DNA of 35,463 bases from CAZBMJ01 sp964493205 (lineage in GTDB: Bacteria; Myxococcota; UBA727; JABDBI01), in NCBI GenBank assembly GCA_964493205.1, contig CAZBMJ010000023.1:1-35463 (forward strand), written 5' to 3'. A program made the position numbers and the translations under genes. Below, in pieces: positions 8,898-16,647 of this stretch; position 1 is the stretch's first letter, and the number at the start of each line of letters is the position of its first letter. Under the pieces are notes generated by a model that saw nothing but the letters and a program-made list of their open reading frames with translations, was not told the origin of the DNA and did not search any database.

Positions 8898-10556
8898 ATG
8901 AAATTGGCAATTATTGGTTTGTTATTCTTTTTTATATTGTTTAGTGCTTATGGCCTCTATGGAACTTATATTCGTAAGAAATTTTCTTTAGATGATAATT
9001 GCCCAACACCATCCCATGAATATAATGACGGTATTGATTTTATACCCACTTCTAAATTTTATTTATTTTCTCAGCATTTTTCTGCTATTTCAGCTGCAGG
9101 GCCCATCGCTGGTCCTATTATTGCCTGCCTTTTATGGGGCTGGCTACCTTGTTTGGTGTGGATAGCCTTAGGTGTTGTTTTAATAGGAGCAGTACATGAT
9201 TTTTCAAGTTTGGTACTATCAATGAAGCATGGCGGTGTATCCATAGCGCAAGTGACTAAACAGCGCTTAGGTACTCATGCAGGCATCGCTATGATGATTT
9301 TTATGTGGTTGGCGCTTATCTATGTAATTGTAGCATTTACTGAGATTACGGCCTCAAGCTTTGTGGGTATTAGTGAAGAATTATCAGCCAGCCACCTTTG
9401 GTTTAATCCAGGAGGTGCAGTGGCGGCTGCTGCAATAATGTATCTTTTGTTATCTTTGCTCATGGGTTTATTGAATTATTTTATTAAACCACCTTTATGG
9501 CTAAGCACTATTATTTTTGTGCCTTTAACTTTTTTGGCAGTATATTTGGGCACTGAATTATCTAATTTTCTAATTTTTGATGTGAAATCTTGGTGCTTAT
9601 TTATTTTATTTTATTGTTTTTTAGCTTCACTTATGCCCGTATGGCTTTTATTGCAGCCTCGGGGTTATTTGGGTGGATTTTTTCTTTATGCTGTACTTAT
9701 TATTGGTGTAATCGGTTTATTTTTTGGTAATTTTGAAATTAAACAAGAAGCATTCAAAGGTTTTGAAACGGGTAATTTTAGCGGTTCCATGTTTCCCTTT
9801 TTATTTGTGAGTATTGCCTGTGGTGCATGTTCTGGTTTTCACGGCCTTGTTTGTTCTGGAACCACTGTCAAACAAATAGATCGAGAAACTCACACACAAG
9901 CTGTTGGTTATGGAGCCATGTTATGTGAGGCTTTTGTTGCGGTTATTGCTTTGAGCACAGTGATGATTTGGGCACCTCAAGAAATAAATGGTCTGAAACC
10001 AGCAGCTATATATGGCAAAGGTATAGGTGAATTTTTAAGCTTATTAATAGGCAAAGAATATATTCATTTAGCAATAACTTTTGGCGCCATGGCATTTTCT
10101 ACTTTTGTTTTTGATACTCTTGATGTGGCCACTCGCCTTGGTCGTTACTTATTACAAGAGCTTTTTCATTGGAAACATAAAACAAGTGCTTTAGTTACAA
10201 CCATAATAACCTTACTCCCTCCTCTTATTTTTATTGTATTAGCAAAAGAGGGAAGTTACCTAGAGTTTTGGACCTTATTTGGTGCTTCAAATCAATTATT
10301 AGCTGCCCTTACTTTGCTTTGTATAACTATTTGGCTGTATCAGTCTAAAAAATCTATTGCTTTTACTCTTATGCCGATGCTTTTTGTGTTAATCATTACT
10401 CTTTGGGCTTTATGCGAAATAGCTTTTGAAAATCTTTATAGGCATAATGACTTCTCTATGGGTGCTCTGAACGGTATAATAGCTATTTTTTTGATTGGCT
10501 TGGCTATGTATATTGTACTATGTGCATTTTTTAAGTTTAAAAATAAAAATTTTTAA
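8898..10556 (+). CDS. cstA: CstA-family carbon starvation/peptide-pyruvate transporter
   Basis: A polytopic inner-membrane protein (552 aa) with about 15 hydrophobic segments. The signature near residues 48-100 (DFIPTSKFYLFSQHFSAI, then GPIAGPIIAC and GAVHDF) matches CstA/BtsT, proton-coupled transporters of peptides or pyruvate induced by carbon shortage. E. coli CstA is about 700 aa, so this is a short form lacking part of the C-terminal region. TTGAGGA at 8888-8894 serves the ATG. The coding strand starts just after the palindromic element, which may affect its expression. Its stop overlaps the stop of the convergent RBR gene in the palindrome TTAA. The precise substrate cannot be read from the sequence. 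Confidence 0.9.
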   Translation: MKLAIIGLLFFFILFSAYGLYGTYIRKKFSLDDNCPTPSHEYNDGIDFIPTSKFYLFSQHFSAISAAGPIAGPIIACLLWGWLPCLVWIALGVVLIGAVHDFSSLVLSMKHGGVSIAQVTKQRLGTHAGIAMMIFMWLALIYVIVAFTEITASSFVGISEELSASHLWFNPGGAVAAAAIMYLLLSLLMGLLNYFIKPPLWLSTIIFVPLTFLAVYLGTELSNFLIFDVKSWCLFILFYCFLASLMPVWLLLQPRGYLGGFFLYAVLIIGVIGLFFGNFEIKQEAFKGFETGNFSGSMFPFLFVSIACGACSGFHGLVCSGTTVKQIDRETHTQAVGYGAMLCEAFVAVIALSTVMIWAPQEINGLKPAAIYGKGIGEFLSLLIGKEYIHLAITFGAMAFSTFVFDTLDVATRLGRYLLQELFHWKHKTSALVTTIITLLPPLIFIVLAKEGSYLEFWTLFGASNQLLAALTLLCITIWLYQSKKSIAFTLMPMLFVLIITLWALCEIAFENLYRHNDFSMGALNGIIAIFLIGLAMYIVLCAFFKFKNKNF

Positions 10557-12340
10557 GGATACCAGCTAAAGCTTGTTTGGCACTTAAAACACACCATTTT
10601 ACTACACCCTTCATTTTTTTGTATTGCTACATTGCAGCCAGGGCAATTTCTAATGCCATTTTTTTTCAAAGAATTCAAAAAAATAGTGTTATCTTCATCA
10701 ATTATTTGTTCACATTGGCCTGCATGATGAGCATTTTGACATCGAATACAGCCATCAAAGTCACAATATTTGCAATCATACCCCAAATAATTTTTTGTAT
10801 TTTGTGTTAAGCTTTGTGATTCTTTTACTCCCCCAATGCAGTCTGGTGTAGGGCAAGGCAGCGTATATTGAGATAATCTTAGATGCATATGAAGGGCATA
10901 TTGTTGCAGTTGCTCTTCGCTAACACCATTTTTTTGCAGATAGTCAATTTTAACTTTATGATTGCATTGGCTATTAGGGCATATAAAATCTTTTGTTCTA
11001 GCATTTTGTAGTCCGCTATTTATAAATCTTATGGTGCAATCAGGGCAAATAAAGCACTGACAAAGAGCAGGGCCACTTATGTAAGATACATTGCATGTTT
11101 CCTCACAAATAAGGCATTTTACCAGAAACTCTTCCTTTGTTTGTTCTTGCGCAAAAGCCAATAAATCTTTCTTTTTTTTAATTTTTTGAAGATGCTTAAT
11201 AAACATATTTTTAAGATTAAGGCTCATCCAGGTTTGGTCATTATCAACAGACCACGGTATATTATTCAAAAACATAATAATATTATTCATTTCTTCATCT
11301 GTGCCATTGAAACTTGATACTTGTTCTAACAGTTCTATAAATTGCTGAGAGTTATAATTTACAATACTAGCAGTTTTTATATCTCTTCCATATTTATCCT
11401 TTTTTTTAAAGGAAGCACCATGGGAAAAAAGCAAGAAAGCAATTTGATATTTTTTTTCTATAACTGCTCTAAAAAATGCAGTTCTTCCTTGGCGGTCACG
11501 TTCTTCATCTGGTAATACTTTTATATCTTCAAGTATGTATTTTATTATATTAATTTTATTATATATTGTTGCTTTATGAAGTAGTGGTAAAGAATTTATT
11601 TTAATATTTTCAAAATGTTCTTCAAAAATTTTTTTATAAATTTTTAGCATTTTAACTGAGTCATTTTTTATAATAAAATAAAGTATATTTAAAAACTGAT
11701 TATTTGAATTTTTATAATTTTTCTTGTTAATAAAAAATAATGCTTGAATTTTTGCTTGCCAAGCAGCTTTAATATCTTTAGTTTCTTTTGAATTATTTTT
11801 TAAGGCATCTAAATATATTGAGTCAATTTTTGTATTAATAATATTGCTATCACAAGCTTTATAAAATTTATTATTTTCATTAAAATAACATAAATAAAGA
11901 TGGCATAATGGTAACCATTTTTTAGTGTTAGTGAGATATTGAAATACAGAGACACCAAAATAGTCTTTAGTTGAAATATCAAAATTTTTGTTATTTAAAA
12001 GCATATTTGCTATTTCATAATATTCATATTCTAAGGCCAAAGAAAGAGGCAAAATATTTGGATTAAAATTGGGATTAGCATTTGCATTAAGCAAAGCCTT
12101 TACTATTTCAGGATTATTATTTTCAATGGCTAAAATTAAGGGTGTTTTTTTTTGTTTATTAAAAAAATCAAAATTTTTAATTTCTGTAGTATAAATTTTT
12201 TTAGCAATAATCAAAGCTTGCGCTTGCAGTGAGTCATTATTTTTTATTGCTTCAAGTAAAGTATTTTGAGCTAAGTTTAGTCCTGCATACGTTGTTTGGG
12301 CTATAAAAAAAATAGTAATAATTAAATAAAGAAATTTCAC
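10553..12340 (-). CDS. Secreted ankyrin-repeat RBR (RING-IBR-RING) E3 ligase-like protein
   Basis: A 595-aa protein with a Sec signal peptide (1-19, TTYA), divergent ankyrin repeats (about 64-120 and 250-325), and a C-terminal eukaryotic-type RBR module (406-595). RING1 starts at C409 and C412. The IBR has the full ligand set (CPTPDC, CKYC, CIRC, then H and C in HHAGQC). RING2 starts CPGC (566-569) and has the position of the catalytic thioester cysteine, C579, in NEGCSKM, followed by C584 and C587. RING2 then stops at FSWYP: the next expected zinc pair (as FCWxC) is replaced and cut off. RBR enzymes move ubiquitin from E2 to a cysteine on themselves and then to a substrate. Bacteria lack ubiquitin, so the target would be in a host. 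Start is GTG with AAGGAG seven nt upstream. It is divergent from 12479. Confidence 0.88.
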   Translation of the reverse strand: MKFLYLIITIFFIAQTTYAGLNLAQNTLLEAIKNNDSLQAQALIIAKKIYTTEIKNFDFFNKQKKTPLILAIENNNPEIVKALLNANANPNFNPNILPLSLALEYEYYEIANMLLNNKNFDISTKDYFGVSVFQYLTNTKKWLPLCHLYLCYFNENNKFYKACDSNIINTKIDSIYLDALKNNSKETKDIKAAWQAKIQALFFINKKNYKNSNNQFLNILYFIIKNDSVKMLKIYKKIFEEHFENIKINSLPLLHKATIYNKINIIKYILEDIKVLPDEERDRQGRTAFFRAVIEKKYQIAFLLFSHGASFKKKDKYGRDIKTASIVNYNSQQFIELLEQVSSFNGTDEEMNNIIMFLNNIPWSVDNDQTWMSLNLKNMFIKHLQKIKKKKDLLAFAQEQTKEEFLVKCLICEETCNVSYISGPALCQCFICPDCTIRFINSGLQNARTKDFICPNSQCNHKVKIDYLQKNGVSEEQLQQYALHMHLRLSQYTLPCPTPDCIGGVKESQSLTQNTKNYLGYDCKYCDFDGCIRCQNAHHAGQCEQIIDEDNTIFLNSLKKNGIRNCPGCNVAIQKNEGCSKMVCFKCQTSFSWYP

Positions 12341-12478
12341 ACAAAGGCTCCTTTACACTAGGGTGAAAAAGAACTTTTTTTTTGAATTATTTATTCTTTT
12401 TCTTGAGTATAGCGAAGGAATAATAAGCAGAATCAAAAGGCTGTTTGAACATATTGCTTAATTTAAGGAGCACATGCT

Positions 12479-12952
12479 GTGAAATTAGCTAAAAAAAGCC
12501 TCTTATGCTTATTGTTTTTTTGTTCAGGAATTATATGGGCCAATCCGCTTCCCAAAGCAGGTCTTTCAAGTCTTGTAATGCCAAATAAGCCTTTTATTAT
12601 TACAAACCTTGATATGGATCCTTTGCTCAAAGGAATTAATATTAAAAAATTCAAAGGACAAGTTAATATAGAATCATCAGTGGACGAAAAAATTCACATT
12701 AGCTTTGAAACACATGGCAATCATTGTATTAAGGTATGGGTAGAGCCACATCCAAAGCGCAGGAATCGTTGGGTTATTCACTCTAAGAACCTATTAAAAA
12801 GTAGCAAAGTAAAAATAACCTGCAAGCAGGTATTAGTAGCTAATATTAACGGTCAAACATTTATTAATGGCCAAGCACAAAATTCTATAACAATGACCAT
12901 ACGTATTCCAGATCAATACAAGCATCTTATTTATACAAAGCCAGCGTCCTAG
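12479..12952 (+). CDS. Small exported protein of unknown function
   Basis: A 157-aa protein with a clear Sec signal peptide (cleavage near IIWA-NP, about residue 21) and a mature part rich in beta-strand patterns, including two cysteines. Lines such as FKGQVNIESS and INGQTFINGQ weakly recall surface beta-helix or head-domain proteins, but I do not recognise a family. The start is GTG with AAGGAG at 12465-12470 and an 8-nt spacer; an ATG at 12474 gives only a two-codon ORF. It is divergent from the ankyrin-RBR gene and convergent with the ankyrin gene at 12956, 3 nt apart, so it sits between two host-directed candidates. Confidence 0.8.
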   Translation: MKLAKKSLLCLLFFCSGIIWANPLPKAGLSSLVMPNKPFIITNLDMDPLLKGINIKKFKGQVNIESSVDEKIHISFETHGNHCIKVWVEPHPKRRNRWVIHSKNLLKSSKVKITCKQVLVANINGQTFINGQAQNSITMTIRIPDQYKHLIYTKPAS

Positions 12953-12955
12953 TTT

Positions 12956-13471
12956 TTATTCATTCTGTAGTAATTGAACAAGATCTCCATGTATTTCAGC
13001 ATTAAAATTTCCATCGCAGAGTAATTCAATGGGAAGTCTGCCTTTTTTGTCACGTTTATAAATATCTGCTTTATTCTCTATGAGAAGTTTTATAATATCT
13101 CTTTTCTTATGACAGCATGCCAAATGAAGAGGACTGTAGCCTTCATTCGTTAGGGTGGCTTCTATATTGGCATTATTAGCTAACAGTTCTTTTGCTGCCT
13201 CTGTATGTCCATTGCGACAGGTCCACAAAAGTGCAGTAAATCCATTATCTTTTTTAGCAGACCAATTGGGATCTGCTTTGAAGTTCAAGAGACGTTTTAC
13301 GGCATGAGTTGTCTGAACTTGAAATTCTTCCCTTGAAAGATTTTTTGTAACCGCTTCTTCATAATCATAAGTTTTTTCACAAATAGTATATAACTGTTTA
13401 TTTATATCTGCAGCAAAAAGATTATGCTGAATACAGCTAAGCAAGGCAAAAAAAATAATATTTTTAAACAT
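12956..13471 (-). CDS. Secreted ankyrin-repeat protein
   Basis: A 171-aa protein with a Sec signal peptide (cleavage near LFA-AD, residue 21) and three ankyrin repeats in the second half. The repeats have the usual marks: TALLWTCRNGHTEAAKELL, then SPLHLACCHKKRDIIKLL and a third starting near DKKGRLPIEL. Ankyrin repeats bind proteins and give no enzymatic function. Together with the ankyrin-RBR gene 600 bp to the left it suggests a local set of exported host-interaction proteins (inference). AGGAG precedes the ATG. An AT-rich gap of about 250 nt separates it from the divergent lipoprotein gene. Confidence 0.88.
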   Translation of the reverse strand: MFKNIIFFALLSCIQHNLFAADINKQLYTICEKTYDYEEAVTKNLSREEFQVQTTHAVKRLLNFKADPNWSAKKDNGFTALLWTCRNGHTEAAKELLANNANIEATLTNEGYSPLHLACCHKKRDIIKLLIENKADIYKRDKKGRLPIELLCDGNFNAEIHGDLVQLLQNE

Positions 13472-13644
13472 TTTTATCTCCTAGAAAAATTTTAATATTT
13501 TTTAATTTTTTAAAAAAAATAGTCAAGCAGGGGTATAGATTAATAGTGATCGAATTTTTTCGTTAATTAATCGTGTAAGTATCTTAAAATGTTATGCTAA
13601 TTTTAATCTATTTTATATTATTTAAAAAAATTTATCATGCCTAC

Positions 13645-13675
13645 TTGCGCACTTATTTTTCAATCTCTATATAAT
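13645..13675 (+). promoter_or_regulatory. Putative sigma-70 promoter of lipoprotein 13723
   Basis: TTGCGC (13645-13650) is followed by TATATA (13668-13673, 17-nt spacer) or TATAAT (13670-13675, 19-nt spacer). It lies about 50 nt before the lipoprotein ATG. Confidence 0.45.
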
Positions 13676-13722
13676 AATATATATATATAGCTATAAATAC
13701 TTGATAATTGGTGAATAAACCC

Positions 13723-14637
13723 ATGAAAAATATAAAATTATTAACTTTACTCTCTTTATTGGCTTTTACTCTAGCTTGTGGCAATAAACCGGCTGCAAAT
13801 AACACGGATCCAGCTGAACAAAATAATAATAACAATAATAATGATGATTTAGCTGCTATCAAAGCTGTGGCACAAACTAATCTTGATTTGGCACAAAAAA
13901 AAGTTTTGGATCGCTTTTCTGCTGACTTATTAGACGTTTTTAGAGACAAAAGAAACGATGATGTAAAAAATATAACTAAATTAGCTAATCAACTTGATGG
14001 CTTATTAAGAAATACAGCTTCCACTAAAACTAAGATCAAAACTAAATCTGATGAACTAGGTAATGCTTTACGTGACGCAGAATCCCTAAATAGTATCATA
14101 GCCTCTTATCTTACTTTCTCCAGGGAAGTCGTAATTTATAGAAATAAAACTGATCAAAATTGCTCAAACTATGTTGAAATAAATAATGCACAAAAAAAAG
14201 CTAAAGATTTAGATTTATTGGTAGATGTTGCCACCATTGCTCTTGCTGATTTTATAACTAAAAGAGATGAACTAGAGAAAGCTATTATTGCAGTGCCAGC
14301 ATGTATAGCACCTGCAACTGCTGCAGGTGGAGAGCTTGCCGCTGCAACTTTAAAACTAAATAAAGATCAGGTAAGATTATTTATAGAAACAACGAATAAG
14401 GCATACTTTGATGAGCAAATGACAGCAGCTAATGAAAAAATAGTAGATTTAAAAAAGAGAAACCAACTAAATGACGCTAAAGATGCTAAAACTCTTAAAG
14501 AGCTTGTTGAAAAAGCTATAGAAACAAAACAAGATATTCTTGATAATTTATTAGAAAAAGCAACAGATGTAGCTGCTGTAGAAAATTTGAGAAAATTATA
14601 TACTGACAGCATTGTTGCTGTGACCAATAAATTTTGA
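13723..14637 (+). CDS. Lipoprotein, helical, unknown function
   Basis: I start this at the ATG at 13723 (304 aa) because it gives a compact lipoprotein signal MKNIKLLTLLSLLAFTLAC; the open frame reaches a TTG at 13708 but that only adds five residues. After the lipid cysteine (C19) comes an Asn run encoded by AAT/AAC triplets (about 13819-13842), a slippage-prone stretch. The rest is mostly helical and charged with two cysteines, and no named domain was recognised. Ribosome-site signal is weak. It may be an outer-membrane or periplasmic coiled-coil lipoprotein. It is convergent with the kmo-like gene, 8 nt between stops. Confidence 0.82.
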   Translation: MKNIKLLTLLSLLAFTLACGNKPAANNTDPAEQNNNNNNNDDLAAIKAVAQTNLDLAQKKVLDRFSADLLDVFRDKRNDDVKNITKLANQLDGLLRNTASTKTKIKTKSDELGNALRDAESLNSIIASYLTFSREVVIYRNKTDQNCSNYVEINNAQKKAKDLDLLVDVATIALADFITKRDELEKAIIAVPACIAPATAAGGELAAATLKLNKDQVRLFIETTNKAYFDEQMTAANEKIVDLKKRNQLNDAKDAKTLKELVEKAIETKQDILDNLLEKATDVAAVENLRKLYTDSIVAVTNKF

Positions 14638-14645
14638 TTAAACCA

Positions 14646-15926
14646 TTAAAAAGCCATCTTTTTAATAATTTCTTCATAGTTCATAAATTCTTGATGTATT
14701 GTATGTTCTTTTAAGTCAGCTAGATTATAAATATTTTTGCTTAAGTTTTTAATTAAATTAGTTTGTATATTTTTAATAGCTAAAACTTTTTTATATTCAG
14801 TGTGATTAAAGCAAATTAAATTATGAAAACTTAAATATTTTTGTGGATATTTTTTCATTAAATAAATATCCAATTGCTTTTCTAAAATACACTTTTTAAT
14901 ATCAGCATCAACTAATAACTCTGGATAATTTTCTAGAGATAATGTATTGATAGCTTGTATATTTTTTAACCTTTTTTCTTCATATAAATTTATAGCTTTT
15001 GGCCACTCATGCTCACACTTATCAAGACATTCTAGTAATACGCTACAATCTTCAAATGAGCAGTTTACTCCTTGTCCTAAAAAAGGAACCATAGCATGAG
15101 CTGCATCACCAATAAGTAATATATTATTAGATATAATTTTATCGCAGTTTACTATATTAAATTCGCTGATTTTATTATTAGTAAATTCTTGTATTAAATT
15201 TGGCATAGATTGGTAAATATCAAAAAAATATTCTTTGAAAAAATTTTGAATATTACTTATAGTCATATTTTTTTCTGTAATTAAAGCTGAAGTAAAAGTC
15301 CCATCAAAATTTGGTTGAGCTACTAACATAAAACCGTTTCTAGGCCAAATATGCATGGCGTTTATATGAAGATTATTAGGGACGCTAATACTAAGTTCTT
15401 TATAGCATTTTGAAAAAGAAGTTTTTTGGCTGGTATTTTTAAAAATTAATTCTCTAACTTGGGAATTAACACCATCAGCTCCTATAATAATATTATTTTC
15501 TAACCTGTTTATAGTAGTTAATTTAGATAAAAAATTAATTTTAATATTGTTATATAAAACAGCTTTTTTATATAAAATTTCAAATAATTGGTTGCGTGAG
15601 ACAGTTAAAATATGCTCATTATGATTTTTGCCATAAGGGACTATATCTACTGAACTATCTTGATGATGAAAGATTTTGTTTTTCATCATTACAGATACAG
15701 GAAGAAGTTTTTCTAAAAGATTAAGATCTTTTAGCGCAAGAAGGCCCCGGGCAGATAAATCCATGCTCATGGATCGACCAGATTTTTTATGTGTTGCTTT
15801 TTGGTAATTTAAAATATCTTCTAAGCTTTTTTGCTCATAAATACTTACTAAATAACCTTTGTTAGCTAATTTAATAGCGCAAAGCAAGCCGCACAGACCG
15901 GCTCCAATAATACGAATTTCTTTCAT
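14646..15926 (-). CDS. kmo: Kynurenine 3-monooxygenase-like FAD enzyme
   Basis: A 426-aa flavoprotein monooxygenase. The FAD fold starts GAGLCG (8-13) with the ribose-binding E30 in IYE. GRSMSMDLSARG (50-61) matches the kynurenine 3-monooxygenase signature, followed by IGADGVNSQVR (148-158), YKEL (175-178), HIWPRNGFML (192-201) and GDAAHAMVPFLGQG (273-286). The enzyme hydroxylates L-kynurenine using NADPH and oxygen, a step from tryptophan to 3-hydroxyanthranilate and quinolinate (NAD). No other kynurenine-pathway gene is in the window. The eukaryotic C-terminal membrane anchor is not evident. Codon use and AT-richness match neighbours. Substrate is inferred from family motifs; another aromatic hydroxylase is a possible alternative. 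Confidence 0.8.
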   Translation of the reverse strand: MKEIRIIGAGLCGLLCAIKLANKGYLVSIYEQKSLEDILNYQKATHKKSGRSMSMDLSARGLLALKDLNLLEKLLPVSVMMKNKIFHHQDSSVDIVPYGKNHNEHILTVSRNQLFEILYKKAVLYNNIKINFLSKLTTINRLENNIIIGADGVNSQVRELIFKNTSQKTSFSKCYKELSISVPNNLHINAMHIWPRNGFMLVAQPNFDGTFTSALITEKNMTISNIQNFFKEYFFDIYQSMPNLIQEFTNNKISEFNIVNCDKIISNNILLIGDAAHAMVPFLGQGVNCSFEDCSVLLECLDKCEHEWPKAINLYEEKRLKNIQAINTLSLENYPELLVDADIKKCILEKQLDIYLMKKYPQKYLSFHNLICFNHTEYKKVLAIKNIQTNLIKNLSKNIYNLADLKEHTIHQEFMNYEEIIKKMAF

Positions 15927-16013
15927 AAAATAAACAGTAGGTTATTAAGCCAATCCTGTTCTAATTTTACTATTTAGTATTAGTGTACTCTTTGAAATAG
16001 CAGGAAAATTATT

Positions 16014-16580
16014 ATGAAAGTTATTTTTATGGCTTTGCTTGCTTCAATAAATTTATATTGTAATCATGATGAAATCAAAGGCGTTTATTGCCCAAATTAC
16101 GATGAAATAGAATTTTCATATGCAGAGGAATTATCTATTTTAGATAAAGTAGATATTTGTTTAAATTGGCAAAAAATAATTTTTAACTATTTAATTAATC
16201 CAGCCATTAGGCAAGATTATATTTTAGCAGCTTTTATTATTTATGCTGCAGACCAAGAACAAAGCTTAGAAACAGCATTCTTAAAATTTTCTAATAGATT
16301 AAAAACATTAAATTTTTATCATACAGAATTATTGTTAAGTAGTGCTGACAAAATTATAAAAGAAATTAAATTTAAAAAAATATTTTTATCATTAAAAAAA
16401 CTAACAAATAAAGAACTAAAACAATTTATTAATTGCCTAGAGCTTTATGATGAACAAAGCAAAAAATTTTATTGGGATTTTTTGTCAGAATCAGAAAAAA
16501 ATCACATATTTTATTTTTTACAGTTTTTACTTATGCCTCATAATCTAGAAAAACTTGCTCATTATGAGGTGTTAGAATAA
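16014..16580 (+). CDS. Hypothetical protein, possibly exported
   Basis: A 188-aa protein with a short hydrophobic N-terminus (MKVIFMALLASINLYC) that could be a signal peptide, though C16 is not in a good lipobox. The rest is helical and Phe/Leu/Lys-rich with no recognised domain. AGGA precedes the ATG by about 10 nt. It is divergent from kmo, sharing an 87-nt intergenic region, and is followed by a bidirectional terminator. I cannot assign a function. Confidence 0.75.
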   Translation: MKVIFMALLASINLYCNHDEIKGVYCPNYDEIEFSYAEELSILDKVDICLNWQKIIFNYLINPAIRQDYILAAFIIYAADQEQSLETAFLKFSNRLKTLNFYHTELLLSSADKIIKEIKFKKIFLSLKKLTNKELKQFINCLELYDEQSKKFYWDFLSESEKNHIFYFLQFLLMPHNLEKLAHYEVLE

Positions 16581-16602
16581 AAGTGGGATTGATATAAAAA
16601 AA

Positions 16603-16629
16603 GCCAGGTAAATATAGCCTGGCGTTTTT
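16603..16629. terminator. Bidirectional Rho-independent terminator
   Basis: GCCAGG (16603-16608) pairs with CCTGGC (16618-16623) over a 9-nt loop. A T tract follows on the plus strand and an A tract precedes it, so it can end both the 16014 gene and the minus-strand helicase. Confidence 0.85.
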
Positions 16630-16647
16630 AGTTTTAGCATCTAGCTA

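Noticed and set aside
10553..10560. RING2 truncation as a sequencing frameshift
   Set aside because: The minus-strand sequence beyond the stop is antisense cstA and encodes no further zinc ligands, so a simple frameshift does not restore it.
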